The notes below the pieces were generated by a model. That model was not told where the DNA came from and made no database searches. It saw only the letters and a list, made by a program, of their open reading frames with translations. Shown here piece after piece: positions 1 through 6,886 of a DNA stretch of 7,833 nt; position 1 is the first letter of the stretch, and each line of letters begins with the position of its first letter. Source of the stretch: Bacteroidales bacterium UBA3856 (GTDB lineage: Bacteria > Bacteroidota > Bacteroidia > Bacteroidales > UBA932); assembly GCA_002392525.1 (NCBI GenBank), contig DGHE01000203.1, positions 18,719-26,551 of the forward strand, given 5' to 3'. Position numbers and translations under genes: made by a program.

Positions 1-1398
1 AGGGGCATGCTCATGGGCGCCCGCGGCAACTCCGGCGTCATCCTTTCCCGCATCTTCGCGGGCCTCACCAAAGGCTTCCAGGGCCTGAAGGAGGCCGATG
101 TCCCCGCCTTCACGCAAGCCATGAAATCGGCCGTCAGCGAGGCCTACCACGCCGTCTCCCAGCCCGTCGAAGGCACCATCCTCACCGTCCTGAGGGAGGG
201 CGTCGCCGCGGCCGAAGGATCGGCCAGCCTGGAAGAATACTTCGACCTCTGGATTGCCGGCATGGACCTGAGCCTGCAGCACACCCCCGAACTCCTGGAC
301 GTCCTCAAAAAAGCAGGCGTGGTGGACAGCGGAGGTGCAGGCCTCCTGAGCATTGCCGAGGGCATGCGCGACGCCCTGCACGGAAAATCCCCGATCGAAG
401 TCGGAGAGGAAAAAGCCGTTAAGGCAGCCTCCGTCAACCTGGACGCTTTCACGGAAGACAGCGTCCTGGAATTCGGCTACTGCACGGAGTTCCTCCTACG
501 CCTCCAGCGCAGCAAAGTAGACCTGGAGCACTTTGACGAAAACGTAATCAAGAACTGGCTCCAGGAACAGGGAGACTCCCTCGTGTTCTTCCGCGACGGC
601 AGCATCATAAAAGTCCACGTCCATACCAAAGACCCCGGCGCCATCCTCACCCGCTGCCGCGAGTGGGGAGAGTTCCTCACCATCAAGGTGGAGAACATGA
701 CCCTGCAGCACCATGAGAACCACATGGACGAGCGCTATAAACGTGCTCCAAAGGACCTGGCCACCGTCACGGTAGCCGCCGGCAAAGGCCTCACCCAGTG
801 CTTCAAGGACATGGGCGTCGACGCCGTCATCGAGGGCGGCCAAACTATGAATCCCTCCGTAGAGCGTTTCTTGGAAGCATTCAAGGAGGTGAACGCCCGC
901 ACCATCCTGGTGTTCCCCAACAACAGCAACATCATCCTTACGGCCCAGCAGGCCGCCTCCTTATATGCCGATTCCACCGTTGTCGTCATTCCCACCAAAA
1001 CCCTCGGCGAAGGCTATTACGCGCTCGCAAACCTGGACGCCAGCCTTCCCGTGGAGGAAATGACCGCATCCCTGACAGAAGCCGCCGCAGCCGTCACTAC
1101 CGGCGCAGTTTCCCGCGCCATCCGCGACACCGCCGAGGCCCACGCCGGAGAGTACATCGGCTTTAGCGGAAAAGAGATCCTCTCCGCAGCGCCCGCCCGC
1201 GAAGAAGCCGTCCTCGCCCTTGCCGATAAACTCGAGGCCTCCTCCTCCGACGTCCTTCTCCTCTTCTCCGGGGCCGATGCCCCCGCCGACGAAGCAGCCC
1301 GCATCAAAGCCCGCCTGGAAAAAGCCTGCCCCATGACCGAAATCATCCTCCATGACGGAGGACAACCTGTTTACGACTATATTCTCGTTCTATGCTAA
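1..1398 (+). CDS. fakA: Fatty acid kinase catalytic subunit, FakA/YloV family (DhaL domain), 5'-truncated
   Basis: ATP-dependent kinase subunit that phosphorylates a fatty acid held by a FakB/DegV partner, giving acyl-phosphate in the cytoplasm. The reading frame is open from base 1, so the gene starts outside the window. The first ATG at base 7 is internal, because the visible sequence begins at the LMGARGNSG motif of the DhaL nucleotide-binding domain. By memory of the S. aureus protein about 75 residues are missing, including the DGDTG metal/ATP motif. Counting from the ATG at 7, I see GARGNSG near residues 4-10, VDSGGAGL at 106-113, VHVHTKDPG of the middle domain at 203-211, and EGGQTMNPS (276-284) followed by PNNSN and VIPTKT motifs of the C-terminal domain. 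The end, GGQPVYDYILVLC, fits the usual FakA C-terminus, so the 3' end is complete. The stop overlaps the next gene by 7 bases, which suggests translational coupling with its likely partner. Confidence 0.93.
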   Translation, partial: RGMLMGARGNSGVILSRIFAGLTKGFQGLKEADVPAFTQAMKSAVSEAYHAVSQPVEGTILTVLREGVAAAEGSASLEEYFDLWIAGMDLSLQHTPELLDVLKKAGVVDSGGAGLLSIAEGMRDALHGKSPIEVGEEKAVKAASVNLDAFTEDSVLEFGYCTEFLLRLQRSKVDLEHFDENVIKNWLQEQGDSLVFFRDGSIIKVHVHTKDPGAILTRCREWGEFLTIKVENMTLQHHENHMDERYKRAPKDLATVTVAAGKGLTQCFKDMGVDAVIEGGQTMNPSVERFLEAFKEVNARTILVFPNNSNIILTAQQAASLYADSTVVVIPTKTLGEGYYALANLDASLPVEEMTASLTEAAAAVTTGAVSRAIRDTAEAHAGEYIGFSGKEILSAAPAREEAVLALADKLEASSSDVLLLFSGADAPADEAARIKARLEKACPMTEIILHDGGQPVYDYILVLC

Positions 1399-2258
1399 AG
1401 ATTTATACCGACACAGACACCGACTTCTACCCGGCCCTTGCCGCCGAGTACGGTTACAAGCTCATCTCCATGCCCTACAGCATCGATGCCAAGACCGTGT
1501 ACCCTTACGTAGATTTTGACAGCTTCGATGCCCATGCCTTCTACGACATCCTCCGCGGCGGGGTCCTCCCCACCACCAGCGCCATCTCCCGTGAACAATA
1601 TATCCAGTACTTTGAAGAAGACTTCAAGGCCGGCAACGAAATCCTGTACGTGCATTTCTCCCGTGCCATGACCAACACCTTCGACGCCATGGACCAGGCC
1701 GTAGCGGAGCTCAAGACCCGGTATCCGGCCGCCCGCTTCGAGGAAATCGACACCAAGGGCATCACCACCATCAGCTACGCCATCGTGCGCGAGGTGGGAG
1801 ACCTCGTGAAAGCCGGCAAAACCCTGGACGAGATCCTGGAATGGGCCAAGGCCGAGGTAGACCACTTCGCCATGTATTTCTTTGCCGATGACCTCAAGTT
1901 CTTCCGCCGCAGCGGCCGGGTGAGCGGGCTTGCCGCCACCATGGGTACGCTCATCGGCGTGCGTCCCCTCATCCACATGAGCCAGGAGGGCAAAATGGTT
2001 TCTGTCGGCACCGCCAAGGGCCGCCAGAAAGCCATCCAGTACCTGGTGGACAAAGTGGGAGAGCTGGGAGACGAGATTGAAAAGCACCGCATCTGCATCG
2101 GCCACACCGACGCCCCCGAAATTGCCCGCACCATCGGCGACATGATCGAGGAGCGCTATGGCAAGCAGGATATCGTATATGTAGACGTGAACCCCACCGC
2201 CGGCAGCCACTGCGGTCCCAACGGCGTGGGCGTCTGTTTCCATGCCAAGAGCCGGTAA
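1392..2258 (+). CDS. DegV family fatty-acid-binding protein (FakB-type)
   Basis: Predicted fatty-acid carrier that binds one acyl chain and presents its carboxylate to FakA. The length of 288 residues is normal for DegV proteins. Visible motifs are an N-terminal YTDTDTDF strand, TTSAIS at 61-66 (the family usually has TTSQPS-like residues here), SRAMTNTFDAM at 90-100 (counterpart of the SxGLSGTY carboxylate-binding loop), LKFFRRSGRVSG at 168-179, GVRPLIHMSQEGK near 189-201, and SHCGPNGVGVCF at 272-283 (the H-x-GP-x-G signature). The start ATG lies inside the last codons of fakA, and the immediate TDTDTDF strand supports this start. FakB proteins are often encoded away from FakA and in several copies, so a directly coupled fakA-fakB pair suggests a dedicated partner. 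The acyl chain preference cannot be read from the sequence. The DegV family is well supported, and the FakB role is inferred from the neighbour. Confidence 0.88.
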   Translation: MLKIYTDTDTDFYPALAAEYGYKLISMPYSIDAKTVYPYVDFDSFDAHAFYDILRGGVLPTTSAISREQYIQYFEEDFKAGNEILYVHFSRAMTNTFDAMDQAVAELKTRYPAARFEEIDTKGITTISYAIVREVGDLVKAGKTLDEILEWAKAEVDHFAMYFFADDLKFFRRSGRVSGLAATMGTLIGVRPLIHMSQEGKMVSVGTAKGRQKAIQYLVDKVGELGDEIEKHRICIGHTDAPEIARTIGDMIEERYGKQDIVYVDVNPTAGSHCGPNGVGVCFHAKSR

Positions 2259-2259
2259 G

Positions 2260-3387
2260 ATGATTGAAGTAAGAGAAGTCAAAACCGCGAAGGAACGCAG
2301 AGAGTTCCTGAACTTTGCACTGGACCTGTACCGGGGCAACCCCTTCTTTGTACCGCCGCTGTACGCCGACGAAAAGAAGATGTTCCGGAAAGACTACGTG
2401 TACCGCAGCAGCTGCGACTCCGTCTTTTTCAACGCCTACAAGGACGGCGTCATGGCGGGCCGCATCCAGGGCATCATCCAGAAGGACGCCAATGCCAAGA
2501 ACGGGGAAAAGCGCTGCCGCTTCTGCCGCTTCGACGCCACCGACGACCTCGAAGTCTCCCGCGCCCTTTTCGGCGCCGTGGAAAAGTGGGCCCGGGAGCA
2601 GGGCATGGACACCCTGGTGGGGCCGCTCAACTACTCCGACCTGGAGCGGGAAGGCATGCTGGTAGAGGGCTTCGAGGAGCCCGCCACCTTCGAGGAGAAC
2701 TACAACGCACCTTATTATAAAGAGCACGTAGAAGCCCTGGGCTTTGAAAAGGAGATTGACTGGACAGCCAGCCGCCTCTACGGAGCCGAGAGCCCCGAGG
2801 CCCTCGAGGAACTGGAGCAGCTGGTAGGCTTTATCTTCAAGCGCTACAAGCTGCACTACGGTACCGCCCGCAGCGGACGGGAACTCCTTAAGAAGTATGC
2901 CGACGGCATCTTCGACCTCCTGGACAAATCCTACGAAGGCCTGTACGGCACCGTTCCGTTTACCGAGGGCATGCGAAAACTGGTGCTGGAAAACTTTGCC
3001 ATGGTCATCAACCCCGAGCACACGGCCGTCATCCTGGACGAGAACGAGAAGATCGTGTGCTTTGGCCTGTCCTTCCCCGGCCTGGCCAAGGCGCTGGTGG
3101 GAACGCGTGGCAAATACACGCCGCTCACCCTCCTGAAGCTTCTTCGCGCCATCCGGAATCCGGAAATCCTGGATCTCTGCCTTGTGGGCGTAGAGCCCGA
3201 ATATCTCAACAGAGGCGTGTCCGGGGCCCTGTCCCTTGCCATCATGAAGATGCTGCGGGACAACCCGCGCCTGAAGTGGGCCGACACCAACCTCAATCTG
3301 GAAGACAACTACGCCATCCAGAACGCCTGGCGCCGCTTCAAGCGTGAAGAGTGTAAACGGTATCGTGCATACGTGAAGAGCCTATGA
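2260..3387 (+). CDS. GNAT-like (YghO-type) putative acyltransferase of unknown substrate
   Basis: I do not recognise an experimentally named gene here. The protein resembles the roughly 375-residue GNAT-superfamily proteins often annotated as hypothetical or N-acetyltransferase. Visible features are an N-terminal segment ending YRGNPFFVPPLY (24-35), a central GPLNYSD (121-127), NAPYYKEHVEALGF (149-162), and a C-terminal GNAT-like portion. That portion has VEPEYLNRGVSGAL (acyl-CoA/pantetheine loop-like) and then NLEDNYAIQNAWRRF and a terminal YRAYVKSL in the last 36 residues. There is no signal peptide or membrane segment. The frame is open back to an ATG at 2242, but I chose the ATG at 2260. 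It sits one base after the upstream stop and begins directly at a plausible first strand, whereas the alternative adds MPRAGK and a 17-base overlap. The stop overlaps the plsX start as ATGA. Its place between FakB and PlsX suggests an acyl donor such as acyl-ACP, which is inference. Confidence 0.75.
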   Translation: MIEVREVKTAKERREFLNFALDLYRGNPFFVPPLYADEKKMFRKDYVYRSSCDSVFFNAYKDGVMAGRIQGIIQKDANAKNGEKRCRFCRFDATDDLEVSRALFGAVEKWAREQGMDTLVGPLNYSDLEREGMLVEGFEEPATFEENYNAPYYKEHVEALGFEKEIDWTASRLYGAESPEALEELEQLVGFIFKRYKLHYGTARSGRELLKKYADGIFDLLDKSYEGLYGTVPFTEGMRKLVLENFAMVINPEHTAVILDENEKIVCFGLSFPGLAKALVGTRGKYTPLTLLKLLRAIRNPEILDLCLVGVEPEYLNRGVSGALSLAIMKMLRDNPRLKWADTNLNLEDNYAIQNAWRRFKREECKRYRAYVKSL

Positions 3388-4403
3388 TCAAAATCATTGT
3401 TGACTGCTTCGGCGGAGACCATTGCCCCGAAGCCCCAGTAGAAGGCGCCCTCGCTTCTTTGGCTAAGAACCCGGACTTGTCCGTCATCCTTACCGGTGAC
3501 GAATCCGTCCTGCGCCAGTGCCTGGAGGGCAAAACCTACGATGCTTCCCGTCTGGAGATTGTGGATGCACCGGAGGTCATCGGCTGCGATGAAAAGCCCA
3601 CCGATGTCGTGCGCCTCAAGCGCAACTCTTCCATGATGAAGGGCATCATCCTCCTTCGGGACCGGGACGACATTGCCGCTATGGTTTCCACCGGCTCTAC
3701 GGGTGCTCTGGTGACAGGCGCTCTGGTTCGGCTCGGCCGCATTCCGGGTGTCATCCGACCCGCCTTCTGTCCCCTGCTCCCTACCATGAACGGAGGGATT
3801 GTGGGGGTGTGTGACAGCGGTGCCAACGTCGAAGTGACATCGGCCCACCTCCGCCAGTTTGCCATCATGGCCAGCCTCTACATGGAAAACGTGTACGGCG
3901 TGGGGAGTCCCCGCGTGGCGCTCCTGAACGTGGGCAAGGAGGCCGAAAAGGGAGACGACATGCGCCGGGAGACCTATCAGCTGCTCCGGGAGACGCCGTC
4001 CGTGAACTTCGTGGGCAACATGGAGAGCCGGGACCTCCTCAGCGGCCGCTACGACGTAGTGGTGGCCGATGGTTTCTCCGGCAACGTCCTGGTCAAGACC
4101 ACCGAAGGAACGGCCCTGGAGCTGCTCAAAAAGATTAAAAAGGACATCTTCTCCCGCTGGCTTTACAAACTGGGCGCCCTTCTCATGAGCCGCATGTTCA
4201 AGGAGGAGAAAGAGTTCATGAACTACCAGAACTATGGCGGAAGCGTGCTCCTGGGCACCTCCAAGGTAGTGGTGAAGGGACACGGCTCCTCCAAGGCGGT
4301 GGCCGTGGAGAAGTGCATCGAACAGGCCTACCGGATGGAAGTGTCCCGCCTGTCGGGCCAGATCGAGACCGAGATTGGAAAATATGAACATTACGAGGAA
4401 TAA
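3384..4403 (+). CDS. plsX: Phosphate acyltransferase PlsX
   Basis: Peripheral enzyme that exchanges acyl-ACP and inorganic phosphate for acyl-phosphate and ACP, feeding PlsY for lysophosphatidate synthesis. It can also run in reverse, so that exogenous acyl-phosphate from fatty acid kinase enters elongation. The 339 residues match the normal family length. Clear motifs are VDCFGGDHCPEAPVEGA at 6-22 (usually DAMGGDxAP), STGSTGAL at 102-109, RPAFCPLLPT at 125-134, DSGANVE at 144-150, PRVALLNVGKEAEKGD at 176-191, VVADGFSGNVLVKT at 226-239, and YGGSVLLG with HGSS near the end. The start overlaps the upstream stop by four bases (ATGA), and the acp gene follows after two bases. The usual neighbours rpmF and fabH are absent, and fakAB and acp take their place. 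The CFGG and HCP substitutions in the first motif are mild departures from consensus. Confidence 0.97.
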   Translation: MIKIIVDCFGGDHCPEAPVEGALASLAKNPDLSVILTGDESVLRQCLEGKTYDASRLEIVDAPEVIGCDEKPTDVVRLKRNSSMMKGIILLRDRDDIAAMVSTGSTGALVTGALVRLGRIPGVIRPAFCPLLPTMNGGIVGVCDSGANVEVTSAHLRQFAIMASLYMENVYGVGSPRVALLNVGKEAEKGDDMRRETYQLLRETPSVNFVGNMESRDLLSGRYDVVVADGFSGNVLVKTTEGTALELLKKIKKDIFSRWLYKLGALLMSRMFKEEKEFMNYQNYGGSVLLGTSKVVVKGHGSSKAVAVEKCIEQAYRMEVSRLSGQIETEIGKYEHYEE

Positions 4404-4405
4404 TT

Positions 4406-4639
4406 ATGTTTGAAAAAGTACAGACCATCCTGGCGAAGCAGCTTCGTCTGGACCCTTCCCGGATTACGCCGCAGTCCCTCATCAAGAAGGACCTGGGCGC
4501 CGACTCCCTGGACATCCTGCAGCTTCTCATGCGCATCGAGGACCAGTACGGCATCGTTATACCGGACCAGGCCCTCGCCTCCTTTGAGACCGTCGCCGAC
4601 GTCGTCTCCTACCTGGAAGAACAGAAGGTCTCTCTCTGA
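4406..4639 (+). CDS. Acyl carrier protein
   Basis: Small 77-residue carrier whose serine receives 4'-phosphopantetheine and carries growing or finished acyl chains. The attachment motif LGADSLDILQLL places the modified serine at residue 34. Helix II continues with MRIEDQYGIVIPD, as in type II fatty-acid ACPs. Compared with E. coli AcpP from memory, the recognition helix is less acidic: Gln39 replaces Glu41, Arg43 replaces Ala45, and Gln47 sits where a glutamate is usual. The C-terminal helix ends YLEEQKVSL. An AGGAA Shine-Dalgarno-like element at 4396-4400 lies five bases before the ATG and spans the end of plsX. The gene is two bases downstream of plsX, so the product is a likely carrier partner for PlsX. 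I leave the symbol blank because it may be a specialised ACP rather than the housekeeping AcpP. Confidence 0.95.
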   Translation: MFEKVQTILAKQLRLDPSRITPQSLIKKDLGADSLDILQLLMRIEDQYGIVIPDQALASFETVADVVSYLEEQKVSL

Positions 4640-4648
4640 GCCTTATTT

Positions 4649-4674
4649 GTCATTCTGAGCGAAGCGAAGAATCT
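4649..4674 (+). repeat. Short dispersed-type repeat forming a GCGAAGC hairpin in the acp-kinase gap
   Basis: The gap between acp and the kinase is almost filled by a 26-base element running GTCATTCTGAGC then GAAGCGAAGAATCT. I remember near-identical elements scattered in intergenic regions of many bacterial genomes, but only one copy is in this window. It can fold with arms ATTCT (4652-4656) and AGAAT (4668-4672), two opposing GA steps that could form tandem G·A pairs (4657-4658 with 4666-4667), and a GC-GAA-GC tip at 4659-4665. The d(GCGAAGC) mini-hairpin is known for unusual stability in DNA. The element ends two bases before the kinase start codon, so it supplies most of that gene's leader. 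Its function is unknown. Confidence 0.6.
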
Positions 4675-4676
4675 AT

Positions 4677-6332
4677 ATGGTACAAGTCTACTGCAAAAAC
4701 ACAGGCGAAAGCAAGCGCTTCCCGGAGGGAACGTCCCTTCTGCAGATGCTGCAGAAGTTCGACTGCCATCGGCCCTTCCCTATCGTATCGGCCAAGGTGA
4801 ACAACGTTTCCCAGGGTCTCAAGTTCAAGGTCTACCAGAACAAGGACATCGAGTTCATCGACGTGCGGGAGCCAAGCGGCATGCGCGTGTACTGCCGCTC
4901 GCTCTATTTCCTCCTTTACAAAGCAGCCTCCGACTGTTTCCCCGGAAGCCGCCTCTACATCGAGCACCCCATTTCCCACGGATACTTCTGTCATTTGAGG
5001 AAGGCCGATGGTGAGATGCTCACGCCGGAAGACCTGAAGCAGCTGGAAGCCCGCATGAAGGAGCTGGTCTCCAAGGACATGCCTTTCCACCGCTACGACG
5101 TCCAGACCGACCGCGCCCTCAAGGAGTTCCGCAAGGCCGGCTTCGACGACAAAGTGAAGCTGCTGGAGACAAGCGGAGAAGCTTACACGGACTACTACAC
5201 GCTGGGAGATACCGTAGACTACTATTATGGCAAGCTGGTTCCCTCCACCGGATATCTGAAGGTATGGGGCATCCTGTCTTACCACGACGGTTTCCTCCTG
5301 CAGGTTCCTTCGCGCGAAGATCCTTCCCGGATTGCCCCTTTCATTGACCAGCCCAAGACCTTCGAGATGTTCAAGGAAGCTCTGCGCTGGAACATCATCA
5401 TGGGCCTCAGCACCGTGGGAGACGTGAACGAAGCGTTCCTCAGCGGCCGTGCCAGCGAGCTCATCCAGATTGCAGAGGCGCTCCAGGAGAAGAAGATTGT
5501 CCAGATTGCCGAGGAAATTGACCGCCGGTACCGCAGCGACCATCCCCTGAAGGTAGTGCTCATCACGGGACCGTCTTCTTCCGGTAAGACCACGTTCTGC
5601 AAGCGTCTTTCCATCCAGCTCAAGGCCTGCGGTCTCAAGCCCGTCTCCGTGAGCACCGACGACTACTTCGTGAACCGCGTGGAGACGCCCAAGTTCCCCG
5701 ACGGCTCCTACGACTTTGACAACTTTGACACGGTGGACCACGACCTCATGGGACAGGACATCATGAAGCTCATCGCCGGTGAGGAAGTGTCGGTTCCCGA
5801 GTACAACTTTGTCACGGGCCTGAGGGAATACAACGGCCGCAACCTCCGCCTCGGAGACGGCCGCATTCTCCTGATCGAAGGCATCCACGCCCTTAATCCG
5901 GCCCTCACGTCGCGCATCCCCGAAGAAGCCAAGTTCCGCATCTTCATCAATACGCTCACCGGAACCCTCCTGGACGACCACAACATGATTCCCACCTCCG
6001 ACAACCGGCTTCTTCGCCGCATTGTCCGTGACTATAACAAGGGCGCCTTCACGGCCCGCGAGTCCATCTCCAACTGGCAGAACGTGCTCAACGCAGAGCA
6101 GAAGTGGATCTACCCCTACCAGGAAACGGCCGACGCCATGTTCAACAGCGCCTACCTCATCGAGTTCGCGGTGCTTAAGAACCACGCCGAGCCCATCCTC
6201 CGGAGCGTGCCCCAGAACTGCCCCGAGTATTCCGAGGCGCACCGCCTCCTCAAGTTCATCCACTACTTCACGCCCGTGAGCGACCGCGAAATTCCCGCTA
6301 CCTCCATGATCCGGGAATTCATCGGCGGATAA
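4677..6332 (+). CDS. Nucleoside (uridine-like) kinase with N-terminal TGS and ThrRS-like domains
   Basis: Predicted cytoplasmic ATP-dependent kinase of the uridine kinase/phosphoribulokinase family. The substrate is probably a nucleoside, but I cannot prove that here. The architecture in order is a TGS domain at residues 1 to about 60 (VYCKNTGESKRFPEGTSLLQML), then a segment resembling the second domain of threonyl-tRNA synthetase at about 70-230 (HPISHGYFCHL near 97-107, TPEDLKQLEARMKELV), then the kinase domain. The Walker A motif GPSSSGKTT is at 298-306, followed by STDDYF, FPDGSYDFDNFD, VPEYNFVTGLREY and LIEGIHALNP, all counterparts of uridine kinase motifs. An RRIVRDYNKGA segment is in the lid region. 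The HxxxH zinc motif of active ThrRS editing domains is not visible: the equivalent stretch reads SLYFLLYKAA. The 551 residues match this known fused family, about 2.5 times a simple Udk. The TGS strand begins at Met1, which supports this start. It is the last gene of the run. Confidence 0.88.
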   Translation: MVQVYCKNTGESKRFPEGTSLLQMLQKFDCHRPFPIVSAKVNNVSQGLKFKVYQNKDIEFIDVREPSGMRVYCRSLYFLLYKAASDCFPGSRLYIEHPISHGYFCHLRKADGEMLTPEDLKQLEARMKELVSKDMPFHRYDVQTDRALKEFRKAGFDDKVKLLETSGEAYTDYYTLGDTVDYYYGKLVPSTGYLKVWGILSYHDGFLLQVPSREDPSRIAPFIDQPKTFEMFKEALRWNIIMGLSTVGDVNEAFLSGRASELIQIAEALQEKKIVQIAEEIDRRYRSDHPLKVVLITGPSSSGKTTFCKRLSIQLKACGLKPVSVSTDDYFVNRVETPKFPDGSYDFDNFDTVDHDLMGQDIMKLIAGEEVSVPEYNFVTGLREYNGRNLRLGDGRILLIEGIHALNPALTSRIPEEAKFRIFINTLTGTLLDDHNMIPTSDNRLLRRIVRDYNKGAFTARESISNWQNVLNAEQKWIYPYQETADAMFNSAYLIEFAVLKNHAEPILRSVPQNCPEYSEAHRLLKFIHYFTPVSDREIPATSMIREFIGG

Positions 6333-6338
6333 AAAAAG

Positions 6339-6372
6339 CCGGAGCCCTCAGAAAGGGTTCCGGTTTATTTTT
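6339..6372. terminator. Bidirectional intrinsic terminator between convergent genes
   Basis: A ten-pair stem is formed by CCGGAGCCCT (6339-6348) and AGGGTTCCGG (6354-6363), with one G·T pair and a five-base CAGAA loop. It is followed on the plus strand by TTTATTTTT (6364-6372). On the minus strand the same hairpin is followed by seven consecutive T residues, the complement of A at 6331-6337, so it should stop transcription from both sides. The A run overlaps the kinase stop codon, and the gene on the other strand ends at 6385. Confidence 0.88.
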
Positions 6373-6384
6373 CCCTGTTATCCA

Positions 6385-6825
6385 TTAAAAGAGGTAGCGG
6401 ATACCGAGGGCGATTCCCTGCCAGCCGAAGCCGGAAGCGGGAACAATGTCGAAGGAAGGCTTCCAGTCCAGGGAGAGCTGCAGCGGAATGCTGTCGAAGC
6501 AGTATTCGAGGCCGAGCTGGGCACCGACACCGGCCCAGAGGCTGGTCTTGTCGTCGGCATTGGGGCCGAAGCCTACGTAGGCCTGGGGACCTGCATAAAA
6601 GTTGAGGGGGCCGACGGGAGCGATGAGGAAGTCGTAGGCGGCGCCGATTCTCACGGAACCTGCGCTCCAGCCCAGATCCAGTTCACCGAAGTTGTTGCCA
6701 CCCAGGGTGTGCTGATAGGAAAGTTCTGCACCGTAACCGGCGCGGACACCGATGGCGCGGGGCTGTGCTGCTGCCACTGCGGCAAGGCCCAGCACGGCGG
6801 CCATGACAAGCATGAATTTTTTCAT
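6385..6825 (-). CDS. Small outer-membrane beta-barrel protein, secreted
   Basis: This is a 146-residue protein with an evident Sec signal peptide: MKKF followed by a hydrophobic A/L/V-rich core, with predicted cleavage after the AAA at residues 18-20 and before QPRAIG. There is no lipobox cysteine, so it is not a lipoprotein. The mature part of about 126 residues alternates short amphipathic strands such as AIGVRAGYGAELSYQ, SVRIGAAYDFLIA, LNFYAGPQAYVGFG, LWAGVGAQLGLEY, LQLSLDWKPSFDIV and GIALGIRYLF. It ends in the C-terminal phenylalanine typical of outer-membrane barrels. This fits a six- to eight-strand barrel such as those labelled 'outer membrane protein beta-barrel domain'. The ligand and role are unknown. 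The leader upstream is A-rich with no Shine-Dalgarno, as is common in Bacteroidota. The gene converges on the operon to its left and diverges from the gene to its right. Confidence 0.85.
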   Translation of the reverse strand: MKKFMLVMAAVLGLAAVAAAQPRAIGVRAGYGAELSYQHTLGGNNFGELDLGWSAGSVRIGAAYDFLIAPVGPLNFYAGPQAYVGFGPNADDKTSLWAGVGAQLGLEYCFDSIPLQLSLDWKPSFDIVPASGFGWQGIALGIRYLF

Positions 6826-6854
6826 TTGAGTTTGGTTTTAAAGAGTATAAACGT

Positions 6855-6863
6855 CAAAACGTA
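6855..6863 (-). promoter_or_regulatory. Possible -7 box for the barrel protein gene
   Basis: Read on the minus strand, TACGTTTTG resembles the Bacteroidota -7 consensus TAnnTTTG with one inserted or mismatched base. It would leave a leader of about 25 bases before the ATG at 6825. I see no convincing -33 TTG at the right spacing, so this is only a candidate. Confidence 0.3.
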
Positions 6864-6886
6864 ATGCGAATTTACATAATTTTTCC

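Noticed and set aside
2242..2259. Six-residue N-terminal extension (MPRAGK) of the GNAT-like protein
   Set aside because: It would be translated from the 3' end of the degV gene with a 17-base overlap and adds no recognisable sequence. The ATG at 2260 right after the stop is the simpler start.
1395..4391. Long minus-strand open frames opposite degV, the GNAT-like gene and plsX (314-360 codons)
   Set aside because: They are shadows of the real plus-strand genes in GC-rich sequence, with no family resemblance or leader signals.
4650..6263. 537-codon open frame on the minus strand opposite the nucleoside kinase
   Set aside because: It is exactly antisense to a gene with clear motifs. Its composition (runs of V, G, H, E, L) is what high-GC third positions produce in that frame, with no recognisable domain.
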